Below are positions 13,301-24,991 of a stretch of 64,000 bases of DNA, one piece after another. Location: assembly GCF_000004075.3 (NCBI RefSeq), contig NC_026660.2:10850001-10914000 (forward strand), read 5' to 3'. This DNA comes from Cucumis sativus. Its lineage: Eukaryota; Streptophyta; Magnoliopsida; Cucurbitales; Cucurbitaceae. Made by a program: the position numbers and the translations under genes. Below the pieces are notes generated by a model that worked only from the letters and a program-made list of their open reading frames with translations, made no database searches and was not told where the DNA came from. Every line of letters starts with the position of its first letter. Position 1 is the stretch's first letter.

Positions 13301-16300
13301 TTGACAGTACAGAACTACAAGTAGCCAATGAACTTGACGTTTTCAAATTCCCAGGATGATCCATTATGATATTTTCATCTTTACCTGCAGAGAGTGGAAC
13401 CTTATCAATGACTAAACTATCAGTGATTGTTGTTCGAGCTGTGACCCCTATACGCTCCTTTGAATCAGTATGTTTGCTAGGTCTAGGTGCTCCCCTCACA
13501 AAACTTTCCCTTACAAATTCTGGTGCAGACACACCATTATTATCCTTTTTTTGGTCCAATGACAAAGAAGGGAAATCAATTGCATTGCTACTCTGAATCC
13601 CACCAGACTTATTTTCCTGCTGAACAGGCACTCCAACGGCTTCTGGAATAATTCTTTTTCTTCCATCAGGTCTTCTATATTCTCTTTGCTTCACAGGACT
13701 AGATATCTTCGGGGGAGCTGACGAAACCTTATTTAAACTATCCCCACCAGCTCCACAAGTTTTCTTTGAATCATCAACTTGGGGTTCCAAAGTCTTGGCG
13801 GCATCCCTTGCATCTATCGAAGGTTTTGCTGGTGTCTGGTTTTGTTGAGTTTCAGAAACCACTTTTTTGCTTGAGACTTGCTTTAACGAAGCTGCTTCAA
13901 GCATCAGTTGAGCAGGAGTTTCAGCTAAATTCACTTGCCGACCTCTAACATCACCATAACGACTTCTCTTGATCTCATCAAGTTCTGCATCAGGTAACCT
14001 CTGTCCAATTTCTTTAACCTCAAAATGAAAAGTTGCCACCGATCCATCCAAGGAACATGCAAAGAGTGAATATCCATCAGGACTCCTGCTCCAATAGGAA
14101 AATTTGAAAATTAGTAGTTACAAATTAAGTAGTAGATCCACATCCAAACAAAATGAAAGCAACTACATGGTATAGGGATATGTTCAGACTCATACCAAGA
14201 TAGATCAACAACACTTTGAGTAAAGAAATGTTTGGCAACAAAAAGAGGCCGAGGACTTGCTGTCGTCCAAACAGTTATAGTGCGATCCTGACTCCCAATT
14301 GCAATCACATTATAAGATGGAGATTCTTTGCCTCCAATTTTCGAGGCTCCATTTGTCCACCCAACAGGAACAGCCTTCATCTCATTAGTGTTAGTCAGAT
14401 TCCTCCGAAACATAGAATGGTTGAATTTCACAACAATAACAGGAGCGTTGTGTCCTAAGAAATCAAATGTGGCAGACCATTCCCCTCTCTCCAAGACCGG
14501 TGCAGAATGTCTGGGCTTCTGAAAACCATGAGTTGTAGTGATGAAATGTCCACAAGGTGACCAGCCTAAACGCCGGAAAAATGTAGAACCAAGCTGGAAA
14601 AAGAAAAACCAAGAGAACATAAATATAGTCTGAAATTATGAAATTAAGACGCAAAAACAAAAATCCAGACGTAAAATGAATAAACATACAGATTTTGTCC
14701 AGTGGCCATCAGTTCGGTGAGCAAGGCTCCAGTCACTCGTACGCCATATAATAACTGTCTTGTCATCCGATTGACTGGCTATGAAAGAGCCTATGGGATC
14801 CCAGGCAACTCCTTTCACAAGGCTAGAGTGGCCCCTTAAAACAGCTGTACAAATACCATTGCTCATATTCCATATGTGAACTGTGTTATCAAGACTCCCA
14901 CTTGCTAATGTTGAATCATCTGGAGACCAGTTAAGATCCACCTACTTCATGCATTGATGCCATTATAAAGGCCATCAGTAATGCGTACATAATGATTAAA
15001 CATATAATTTGAGCAATCTGGAAAAACCAACCAACAACAGGCAGTTCGATTTTTGGAAAAAGGGGCATGAGGGTTATTTCTTATTTTTCAAAATTATTGA
15101 CCAATAAAAGTTGAATTAAATCCATGGGATGCGGATAAAAAATTCAGAAGCTAAATCATTACCACATCAGCTGTGTGCCCCCTCAAAGTCATAGCGACTT
15201 TCCAATTCTCAACATCTGGGGGCTCCCCACTTCCAAATTCAGTGGTCCCTGAACCAGGTTTCTTTTCATGAACAAGAATGGTTTGATCATCAGACCCTGA
15301 TGCCACATAACGACCGTGCTTAGCCCATCTAACACAATTAACTGACCCAAAGTGATCACGAAGAGTTGCAAGAAGCCTCTGATTTGAATCATCGTCTTCT
15401 AAGCTCCTACCAACAGATTTCACATTCCATATCCGAACCTGCAGGAGCATAGGAAGTAGAAAATGATTGTCTACAAAATTGAATATAATTAGAGCATTTT
15501 ATGAATAGCAGAAAAACCAGCTTTTACATTGATTACAAAACAATTACAGTAATCACATATGACGATCACACCACTACAAAAATGAACAATCCATACTTGC
15601 TAACCATGCTTCAAGACGATTGTACTCTTGTAGATCATAAAATGAGGCACATACATGTATATGGAAACTCTCGTAATAACTTACCAGAAGCACTCTGACT
15701 ATTCAACTCACTACCTTCTGAAAATCAAAATCAGATTTCAAATCTAGACTGGAGAAGAGTTTGGTTCCCAAAACCAAAAGGGTATAAATAGTTAGCTCAA
15801 CAGAGGAGGTACCCGAAGTCAACAAGAGGACGTGGGTGTGCCCCTCATCTGGAACTGAGATACCTAACGAGATGCCCAGGGGCTCAGAGCCCCCATATGA
15901 AGTAAACAAATTACAATGTTTAAGAAAAGGGGAAATTTTTTGTACTAAAACAGCCATCCTCTTTTTCTAAACGCTAATGGCAGCTTAAAAATGTGATAGT
16001 TTCTACAAAAATTGGCCCAACTATCCTCAAAAACACGAAACAGGCAATATACAGGACCATTTTGTCATCTTCAGCATATAAAACAGTCTTTTCCAACATA
16101 AGTAAGATTACAAGAAAAATGGGAAACAAAATGCAACAAATACATACAAATTTATACAACAGACTGTTCTGCTCAACTATAAAGGAAAAGGATAGTGATA
16201 TTGCCGCTACTATTGCGTTCAATTAGGAAAAAGATATACATTTTCATCGACACCCATGATAAATAAAAATAGAAGCCACTTCATATCGGCCACCAACTAG

Positions 16301-16427
16301 AGTAAATCTAAACAAGTACCTTGTGGTCACCTCCTCCAGTAGCGAATCTCAGTCCACCAGGTTGGACATCAATCGAGAAAATTTGCATGCCCTCATGCCT
16401 AACCCAACTGGGTTTCTCTGCAATCAT
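10324..16427 (-). CDS. HIRA: Histone chaperone HIRA, WD40 protein, 10 exons, 1033 aa
   Basis: HIRA deposits histone H3.3 independently of replication, with UBN and CABIN1-type partners and ASF1, in the nucleus. Exons on the minus strand: 16320-16427, 15163-15438, 14690-14941, 14196-14593, 13059-14085, 12532-12742, 12141-12381, 11760-11882, 11214-11331, 10324-10671. They sum to 3102 nt with consistent phases and GT-AG borders. The N-terminal 370 or so residues form the WD40 propeller, with repeats such as [23 protein letters not shown] and [11 protein letters not shown]. At about residues 478-495, [17 protein letters not shown] matches the ASF1-binding B domain. The C-terminal half is the Hira domain, ending in the plant-type tail after [13 protein letters not shown]. 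The start [13 protein letters not shown] matches other plant HIRA N-termini. Length is normal for plants. Confidence 0.95.
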
Positions 16428-17110
16428 CTCTAAGTTCAAACCCAGCAACAAACCCTCCCCCCCTTTAGGCTGTTTCTTGCCAACTCATCGCTTTCCAACA
16501 CAATAAAACAACTCAGTACAATTGCGTAAAACAGAGCCCTAAGAAAACTCGAATTCCAAAAACAAAAGGGGTCACAGAATTCAAGTCCGGTAACGCGAAA
16601 CTGTTAAGAAAAAACCGAAATGCCAAACCCCTCCAGTTTTCAGCTTAGCGTAGAACCCTAGAATGCGGACCAGAAAAGAGCTGGTCCTAAACCCTGAAGT
16701 GAAAACCAACAAAAACCCTAGAAGTGGAACAAACCCAGCAAAGAAATGGAACTAAGAGTAGCAAAAAGGAAGGAATAAGTAGTTGGTTTGAACAGTGAAA
16801 GCTCGTGAGAGAAGTGAGAAACGAAGCTAAGAAGTTGGAAAAGGCGAAAAGGGAGAATCAGAAAATGAAAATGACAGACAGAGGGGGGGCCGCCAAGAGA
16901 AGAAGTGAGGTTAGGAATTGCAAAGACAAAAGGGTAATGTAATTTCGAATCGAAACATGAATTTGAAAGAAACGAGATGAAAAAATGAAAATCAAAAGCA
17001 AAATCAAAAGAAGAGAAAGAGAGAAAGAAGGAATTAGGTGTTTTACGTTAACGAATCGCCTTCAGTTCTTTACTCTTCTTCTTCTTCTTCTTCTTCTTCT
17101 TTTTTGATCT
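16428..17110 (-). promoter_or_regulatory. HIRA 5' UTR and promoter region
   Basis: GC content is higher here than in the flanks, with several AAACCCTA-like blocks (for example near 16635 and 16690 on the plus strand reading). A CTT microsatellite occupies about 17074-17101. I cannot place the transcription start. Confidence 0.45.
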
Positions 17111-18838
17111 ATTTCTCTGCAAATTTTTTGCTTCGCGCTAACAATAAGAAGAAGAACAACAAAGCATGGTCCGTGCCGATATTTTCCAATCGTTTTTTCT
17201 TTGTTTCCTACTTTTTTACGGAGTAATGTATTGTAGGTTTTTCAATTGTTCCCCTTTTTATTTTTTTTATCTTTTCCTTTCTTTACTTTTGCAACTTGCA
17301 AAACAATATCTCACATCCAAATTTGAATTAATTACAAAAATAGGTTAAAATATTAAAATTTGTCCAAATATAACATTTTACAAAATATTTATGCTTCATT
17401 CAACTATCCAATATCCTGTAATTAAATGTAAAATATTTACCTTTATAAAAATATTGTGTAATTAATGTAAATAATTTGCCTCTTGATTCTTAAATTCAAG
17501 GTTTTACATTTTTGTTTGTTCATGTATTTTCATTTAACTTTTAGAATTTAGGATAAAAGTCAAAAGAATTTTTAAAACAATGAACTACCAATTAATTAGT
17601 GTTAAAAACTAAATTTTAGATTTATTAAAAATATAGGGATCTGAATTAAAAATGATGGTAGATGATGAAACTCTAAAAATAAAATTAAATCTCTCATGTG
17701 CTTTCAAGAATTGAAAAAAAAAAAAAAAGATGTCAAACTAAAATAAATTGTTCTTATAGATTTTTAAAAATGGCTTTATTTTTCAAACTGTGTTTTTTAC
17801 AACCTTTGAATACGTTTTTCAGGAGCAAGGTAACTTGAACTATAGGAAAGGATTGTCTTATAAGCTTGAATTTTAAAAGAGATGTCAACCAGAGTCTCAT
17901 TTGTTAAGATTGAGCTTATGTTTTCTTCTATAAATTTTTATATTTTTTTACAAAAACAATCCTAATAAATACTTTTTCTAACTAGTAGCTTTATATAAGC
18001 TAAATAGTTTGTAGAAAGGATTAAAAATACACTTTATTTTCTAGCATTAAATTTATAAATTAAAAACACGAAAAAGTGTTGGATGAATTAAAAATAATCA
18101 AATAACTGAAATAAAAGTCGACATTCCAATTTCATGATATTCTTAACATAAATTTGCAATTATAATGCAAATCAATTAATAAAATAATTGATCGAAAGTA
18201 GCCATTTAGTTTTTTTATAAAAAAAAAGTCTACACGGTGTGTTTGAATTAAAAAGAAAACATTCAAAGTCCCAATGACCAAAAATGAAAATTAGTAGCAA
18301 AAGTGGTTTTTATGAGGAACGAAAAGGTCATATTATTGATCCCACTCATAAACACAATGGCCAAAAACTGAAATCCTTGCAAGCAACAAATGTGCATGGA
18401 AGCACCTGAAACTCCAATTAAGAGCCAATTAGGAAAACATACACAGGCCCATTCTAATTAAAGTTGGGAGTTCATTTCACGATAACCATAAATTCTAAAC
18501 AAAATAAGACCCAAAATTCATCCCTAATCCCAAATTCGATTTAAAAATTTGCACAATATTAATTTTGAATAACTGGAAGCCCCTGCACAAACTGATTAGA
18601 TGTTCTTTAATTGAAACTAAGCAATAATCAAATAAATTGAAACAAAAATCTACAGAACATATAGAGTGAAACAAAAAAACACATTACTCCCATCACAAGT
18701 GTTGACGATTGTGCAGCTAATGGTTTACTAAAAGGAAACAAACAGGAAAATTTTTCATCAATCATAAATATAGAAATCTTATCTCAACTTCTTCCATTTA
18801 AGACAAACAAACAGAACTATCTAGGTTATGAAAATTCC
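17111..18838. other. Intergenic DNA between HIRA and RPL10A
   Basis: AT-rich sequence in which I see no exon, tRNA or mobile element. The part just below 18839 is likely the 3' UTR of the L10a gene. Confidence 0.55.
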
Positions 18839-20612
18839 TCAGAAGACTCGATATGCCTTCCCCATTGTACTCTTCAGGTACAAGCACCTCACCTGATCAG
18901 AACAATAAAATCGTATTATTATTAGATAAAAGAGCAATGCTTCATTGAGTATTGAGAAGCATTATAAATCGTGTTAGTAAATGAAAAAAGACAAGCCTAG
19001 GAGTATGCTTGTTGCATAAACAGAAGATAACAGACTAAAATAACATGGAGGGAAAAGTATGTCCCGTGACTTACATTTTGCCAATTCTTTTTCAACAAAG
19101 AAACAAGGAAATTGACACTCATTTGAACGTTCTGAAAAACTTGCTTCTCTTCCATGGCAATATTGCCAACGGCCACACCCATACAAAGAACCTTCTTCAA
19201 TTGGAACTTAACCATTGCCTTAGTCTCATTTACTTTAGATTCAAGAGATTCTTGATGAGTGACCAGGGTAGGGAACTTTCCTGTAATCAAAATTTCAATG
19301 CCAATGTTAGTACAAACTACAAAATGAAAATAGATTAAAATTCAAAATTGAAGTGTCAGAAATGAAGTACAAAGTTAAAACAACTTAAGCTTAAACAGAA
19401 AGTAAATCATGAAGCAAAAGGTTAAAAATGCATTCACTTCATCACCACTATAAACAACCAATAGAGCTGAGAAAACTTTTGTACAAGAATCAATAGAGCT
19501 AAGAAAAACTTTCTAACTTGAGTCACGAGATCAAGGATAAAATTCCAGGTCTGTTAGTCATAAGCTCACTTGCCTGCCTTGTTGAGACCAGGGCCCAGAA
19601 GACGGGGAATTTGCTTGATAATAGCTTCAGATGCTAAAAAGGCATGGTATTTCTTGGCAAGTTTCTTAACCAACTTCTTGTTTTTGTTTAGCTTCTTCAG
19701 ACCTTCAACATCCATATAATCCAAACCAATCTTCTCTGCCTATAATATGCATACACATATTCAGTAAAAGAACAAAGTTATAGTGTATGTGTAAGTCTTT
19801 AATTAGAATCTACCATCCCATGAAATGCCAAAAAAGTACATTATTTTCCAAGATGAGTATAAACTCACAAATACTCTTGATGAAGAATTCAACACCATAC
19901 CCATTAAATTTTAAAGCACAAATAGAAGACCCTGCAAACTATAAACTTAATTCAAATGTACCAACCACCGAGATGTTTCATAAAGTACATCACACATTAT
20001 CAAGCAAAACTCCAACAAGCAAGAAACATACAAACTAGTAGTCCTCTACGGGGAAAAAACCAAGGACAATAGTAACTGGGCATAACAAGTATTAAGTGAA
20101 TATGTAAAAGAGGAGATTAAGTTTACCTCTTCAACGTGTGAAGCATCTCCAAGCATGCAGATCTTCATCTTAGGGCGAGGGATATGGGGCAACTTCACTG
20201 AACCACTGAAACGCTTGTCCTTTTGTGGATCATAGTTCTTAAGTCCAATCTGAAGTTCAATGGTCTCAGTGAATTTGCGCTTCTTTTCACCGCTATCAGC
20301 GAAGATAGATGAAATGGCTTCTCTCAACGCATCACTTTGAAGTTTGCTGTACATACAAACCAACAAACCCATCAGCAACCAAAGCCTCCAACAAGCATAA
20401 ACCCATTAAACTACAACCCTAAGAAAATTCCAGTACTACCATCTACATACTTCTAAATCTACCTCAATCAAATATTTAGATTACTGGCAGAAATAAATAA
20501 CAAGAACAAACTTTATGAATTCGCAAATTAGATAACAACAACGGAAGCAATAATCAAATTCATTCTGAAAAACAGCAGAATCTGAACGGTGAATAAAAAC
20601 TACATACCTCAT
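18839..20612 (-). CDS. RPL10A: 60S ribosomal protein L10a (uL1), 5 exons, 216 aa
   Basis: This is the large-subunit protein that forms the L1 stalk of the cytosolic ribosome. Exons on the minus strand: 20608-20612 (five bases), 20127-20346, 19574-19739, 19075-19280, 18839-18892, total 651 nt. The first coding exon holds only ATGAG. The protein begins [13 protein letters not shown], continues through [19 protein letters not shown] and ends MGKAYRVF, typical for plant L10a and of the usual length. Intron 3 must begin with GC: the exon ends GGCAG and the intron starts GCAAGT. No GT donor keeps the frame into KFPTLVTHQ. The upstream region has the regulatory signature of plant ribosomal protein genes. 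Confidence 0.96.
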
Positions 20613-20649
20613 TTTCGGAGCTTTGTCTTTCCCAAGAAGTAGCTACAAA

Positions 20650-20859
20650 CTGGTGAGAAGAAAACAAAAAAAACAATAAACTACAATTATAACAAACAGA
20701 CTAACCAAACCAAATCGAATGAAGAATACGCAAGAACTGAAGATCAGATTGAAGGAAGAAGAAAGAAGAGAGTAGAGTAAAATAGTTGCAATAATGGAGA
20801 ATCGAGTAGCAGGTTCAACAAAATAAACATAGGATAGAAGAACAAGGATGGGTGAGTAC
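20650..20859 (-). other. Probable 5' UTR intron of RPL10A
   Basis: On the minus strand the leader reads TCTTCTCACCAG then GTACTC (donor) at 20859. The 3' side ends in the same 12 bases, TCTTCTCACCAG, before TTTGTAGC at 20649. This fits a GT-AG leader intron of 210 bp. A transcript is needed for proof. Confidence 0.55.
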
Positions 20860-20878
20860 CTGGTGAGAAGACAGGAAG

Positions 20879-21065
20879 CTAGGGTTTTTCGACGGCCGAA
20901 CAGAGAATAAATATATAATGGAAGAACGAAGGGAGGCGATGAAGAAAGAAGGGCCGATGATGATAAACCTAGGTTATGCAGTTTTGCTACAGTAATGGTC
21001 TTGGGCCTTTGTTTTTTCGAGTTTAGATTGGGCCGGTTTTGGCCCAATTTGTAGTCCAGTGGGCC
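20879..21065 (-). promoter_or_regulatory. Telo box plus site II (TGGGCC) promoter elements of RPL10A
   Basis: A telo box (AAACCCTAG on the minus strand, 20879-20887) lies in the leader. Four TGGGCC or GGCCCA elements follow upstream at 21002-21007, 21029-21034, 21041-21046 and 21060-21065. Telo box plus site II is the known arrangement in plant ribosomal protein promoters, where TCP and telo-box-binding factors couple expression to growth. Confidence 0.75.
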
Positions 21066-21230
21066 TTAGGCTTGTAGATGGACGACAATCGATGGGGAAA
21101 AACGACTTGTTGATTCGTCTATGAGATGGTTTTTATTATGCCTCGTGAAAGCTATTCATAGAGTACTAACGGTGCAGGGATATATTTGATAATAAGATAG
21201 CTATAATGATTAACAATTTTATAAATAATA

Positions 21231-21306
21231 ATTAAGTGTATAGCAACATTTTAAATATTATAAATATAACAAAATTCATAAGTGATAGACTTCTATTTAT
21301 GATACT
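21231..21306. repeat. Half of a small TIR element (MITE)
   Basis: The sequence from TATAGCAACATTT through ATAAATATAACAAAATT to TGATAGACTT matches the left half of the complete element at 57857-58014. The right half is missing and the sequence runs directly into retrotransposon gag remnant. Confidence 0.55.
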
Positions 21307-24095
21307 GTGTCTCTTCAGCCTCAACTTGTATTAGAGTGCTAGATTTCTCCTCATATTGTTTATTGGTAGGACCTTGAGTCTCGTTCTGATCCCATTTACG
21401 TTGAATTTTACGTTGCTGAGGCATGACTCCTATAACATATCAACCATTAGACATGTTACAGAGACTACTAACTACTATAAACTTTTAACTTCTTTTTAAA
21501 CTTCCCCTAACACAACTTTTACTTCTCCTCTTCTCCTTTACTCTCTATTTCACAAAGAACTACTGTTCTTACTAACATGACTTAGTCTTTACTCCCTAAA
21601 GACTAACTCTTGCTCTGATGCCAAATTTTCACACCCCACCCCGAGCACCTCCTTACGTGACCAGAGACGTGGTATGAAGTCAATCGATATTGTCCTCTTT
21701 AAGAATGACATCAATTGACCCCTTAAACATGAACCCTTAAAACAATAAACGATAGCGGAAGCTAACACATAAATTCTAAACACACAATTGGGTAAAACCC
21801 TTTTATTTAACACAAACTTCATATAAGTTTATACAAACATGACTTAACCATATTCACATGAAACAAAACTCAACAACTGTCTTCCCAAAAAGCCTAAATC
21901 TCACAATACAAAAGACTAGCCAACCAATCACAATAACAAAATAACATAACGCATACGATAACAAAATGAAATCCTTCAGCAAACAGGTAGCAACGATTCA
22001 GGTTATGAGGACACGATCTCTACGTGGAAAGTGAGAAAATATTTTGAAGAGTGTGAGCTAAACGAGCCCAGTGATTGATAATTTTCTAAATAAATTTTCA
22101 TAAACCTATAGAAACAGTAATTCATAAATCCTTGAAACGGTAAATGTTAAATCATAACATGAAAGCTTAAACCTTAAAGCATTTTGGAAATAGTAACATA
22201 AAGCCTTGTTTTTCTTGTTCGAAACCTCAAAGTATCTACTCTTGGGAGGTGGTAGAGATTACTCGGTACCAACTCCAAACCTCAGAGATGGACATCTCAA
22301 TTCCTGTTCGTGGGAGATAAACGTGCCTAACTCCAATCCCAGAAATAAGTGTCCTTACCTCAAATTTATCAATGCCTATAATCCTGCCTTGTTACGACTA
22401 AATTTAATCATGTCTCATTCTGGGTAATTTTAATCATGTCCCGTTACGAGTAATTTTTTTAGACATATTGGTTTCGAGAAAACATTTTTAAAACCACAAA
22501 CCTTAAATCCTTTTGCAATAAGCAACTTTTAACTTTATTTTCAATAATCCTTAAACATTCCTCAATAAATAGTAATCTTGAATCAAATACTTTTAAATAA
22601 CAACATGCTTGAAATCACTTCAAATAAATCATTTTTCACTCACACATACAAGCTCAAATCATTGGTTTATAAGTTTGTTTGATCTCTTCTCGACCTGAAA
22701 AATATGGTAAAATAATCGCTTTAACTTCCCTTGAACATGAAAATATCAAAGGTGCACTTAAAATTTCCAAAATTAACAAAAAAAAAAAAAGTCTAAAATC
22801 ATGTCATGAAACATGTTGGCATGCAAATGATGGGCAATAGGCCTTGGTCGCATGCGTTGGGCTTCTGCGTGCTAACCTCACAAAAGGTTTGCCGCACACC
22901 TCACCCTCTCCCCGTGTATATTATCCCGTGCAGGGTTTGTTGCATACAGATCGTGCTTCTAACGCCAACCTCAACGTACACTAACCTCCATGATCACCAA
23001 AATGGTTGCCCATCTCACGTAGCTTACCTTGCCACTCGGCCAACCACCAACTTACCCAAAAACTCAATTTTCATCTAAAGATATAACTCGATTTTGAAAA
23101 ATTATAACTAAAAATCCTTAACTCATTTGAAGAAACTTCCTTCTACAAGAATGCTTTTAAAGTCTTAAATTGTTTACCTTAAAATTTAAGCTTCAAATTC
23201 CAAAGAATGAACTATGCAACCCTCTAGAAATCAACCTTGCTCAAATTCACCCGAAATCTTACCTTTCTCACGTTCTTTAACTCAAACTTAACTCTCCCTT
23301 GCACAAAAACGTCTGGCAGCCCCAATTTAAAAATTAGACTCAATTTATGATCTTAAGAGTAATTTCAACAAAACCACACGAGTGATTTGAGAGAAATGTT
23401 CATATGAAGTGGCCTATTTATACTGAACCCTACATTAAGCTTTATTGACACCTCCTACTAGTTGAAGTCTAATTTAAGCATACAAGGACACCTATAAAGC
23501 ACTTCATCGACCCCATCTTTTCATCATCTCGCCTAACCAAAATACTCAATGTTCTTTGACAAGTCCAAAACGTCTTGTGTCAAGCCCTTGCTAACTTTCA
23601 AACCCTTCTCGTGTGGCATGCTTCTCGCCTAACACCAAACCACCAAGCCTTCTTGCCTAACCTCTCAAGACTCAAAATAACCTCTATGTGACAGTCTTAC
23701 ACATCAAATGACACTCCTTTAGATGTTCTCTTCTCACCTAAATTACTTTCCTTCATGTTTTAGTCACTTTGTCAAGCCTAAACGCCTACTAATTAACCTA
23801 TTTAGAGGTTATTTCTTTCTTCTAATTGGACGCCCAATGCATAAGCAACTAATCTCTAATAGCCTTGACATGCTCTAAACACCTAATGATGCTAAGTTAG
23901 ATGTTGTTTCCATCCTTTTGGCCACCAACACACCGCCAAAATAACTTTCAGAATGCCTAACCCTTAAGCCTTAATACTTGGCCAATTTTTTTTATTCTTT
24001 TCCAATATTCATGACACATACTTTTTATCCTTAACTCCCTTCAATACTTAAAACTTCTCAATACTTGAAAGGCCTTAAGTTTTCTTCCTTACAAC
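21307..24095 (-). mobile_element. Truncated Ty3/gypsy retrotransposon: LTR, primer site and gag start
   Basis: Read on the minus strand, a long LTR-like region ends near 21630 with GGGGTGGGGTGTGAAAA. A degenerate initiator-Met-tRNA type primer site follows (TTGGCATCAGAGC, near 21613-21625; canonical TGGTATCAGAGC). A leader then leads to a gag-like start at about 21424 (MPQQRKIQRKWDQNETQ) that stops after some 40 residues. A TATA box (TATAAATA on the minus strand near 23415) lies inside the LTR. The outer LTR border, set near 24095 at TGTAAGGAAG, is a guess. No pol is present. Confidence 0.6.
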
Positions 24096-24619
24096 AAAGT
24101 TATCTAATAAACTAACTAACAACCCATCTCTATTTCAAACTTTTGTTGTTATTACTATTTTATATAAATAGCAAATCAAACCAACAAGACCAAAAAAAAA
24201 TGAGTATCTATGTTTGAAAAGACTTTAAAGTGGTAAGAAATACAAGTTATCTATCTCATTATCAATTGATTTCGAGAAGAAATTTCGTGATTACACAATA
24301 GAGTATCAAATATCATAACGTTTATGAGAAAAATTAGAGTATGATCACAACGTCGCATTAAATCTAAAGATGTGTCATCTTCAAAGGTATATATCAAATA
24401 TAAGTAGCATAAATAATATATGATAGCCAATTTATAGAACAAGACATTAGAAACTCAAATAATTCAAACGTTTTATTACAAATATTAAACTAAATAAAAT
24501 ATTTAAAAAAGAAGAAAAAAAGAAAGCAAATAAGAAGTGTGTTTATGTTTTAATCTCTCTATAAATAACATTAAAATATCAATTCAAAGTTGTTAATTAA
24601 AAACAGATTTTCCCCAATC
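24096..24619. other. Intergenic DNA
   Basis: AT-rich. The right part is probably the 3' UTR of the BIC gene. Nothing else is recognised. Confidence 0.5.
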
Positions 24620-24991
24620 TCAACACCTGCTTTCCACCCTACGCCATGAACGGCGACTGTTCCGCTGTCCCTCCGCCGCTAGCGACGCCCTCGCCGACGC
24701 TATTCTGCCGGCGGCCAAGATTCTGTCGAACGCCGAATAGTCGATCCAATCCTTAAGCAGTTCCTCTTTGCCCCATTTCTCCGGCACCATGACTTTCCCG
24801 GCCACCTCTTCACGGTGCCTCTTCAGCCGCTCCCGAACACCAAAACAGCCCTTCAATTTCTCAGCCCCAACACCGCCGCTAGAATCTCCGGTCGACCCAC
24901 CAGCGGGGGATGGAGCAGGAGCCGTAGCGCTTGCTCCGACGGAAGGAGAGTCATCGGCATCAGAGGAATTTGGGGGAACCATAGCGATCAT
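24620..24991 (-). CDS. BIC-type blue-light inhibitor of cryptochromes, single exon, 123 aa
   Basis: BIC1 and BIC2 bind photoexcited cryptochromes, block their oligomerisation and so damp blue-light signalling in the nucleus. The conserved cryptochrome-interacting block is clear: RERLKRHREEVAGKV, then VPEKWGKEELLKDWIDYSAFD, then IASARASLAAEGQR, at about residues 54-110. The first half is a low-complexity Ser, Ala, Gly and Pro stretch, as usual in this family. There is no intron, and length matches other BIC proteins. The ATG at 24991 gives MIAMVPPNSS; the second Met at residue 4 is an alternative start. GC content is much higher than in the flanks. I cannot separate BIC1 from BIC2. Confidence 0.85.
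   Translation of the reverse strand: MIAMVPPNSSDADDSPSVGASATAPAPSPAGGSTGDSSGGVGAEKLKGCFGVRERLKRHREEVAGKVMVPEKWGKEELLKDWIDYSAFDRILAAGRIASARASLAAEGQRNSRRSWRRVESRC

Noticed and set aside
20643..21047. 134-codon hydrophobic frame on the minus strand
   Set aside because: It covers the RPL10A promoter, leader and leader intron. Its residues reflect pyrimidine-rich DNA.
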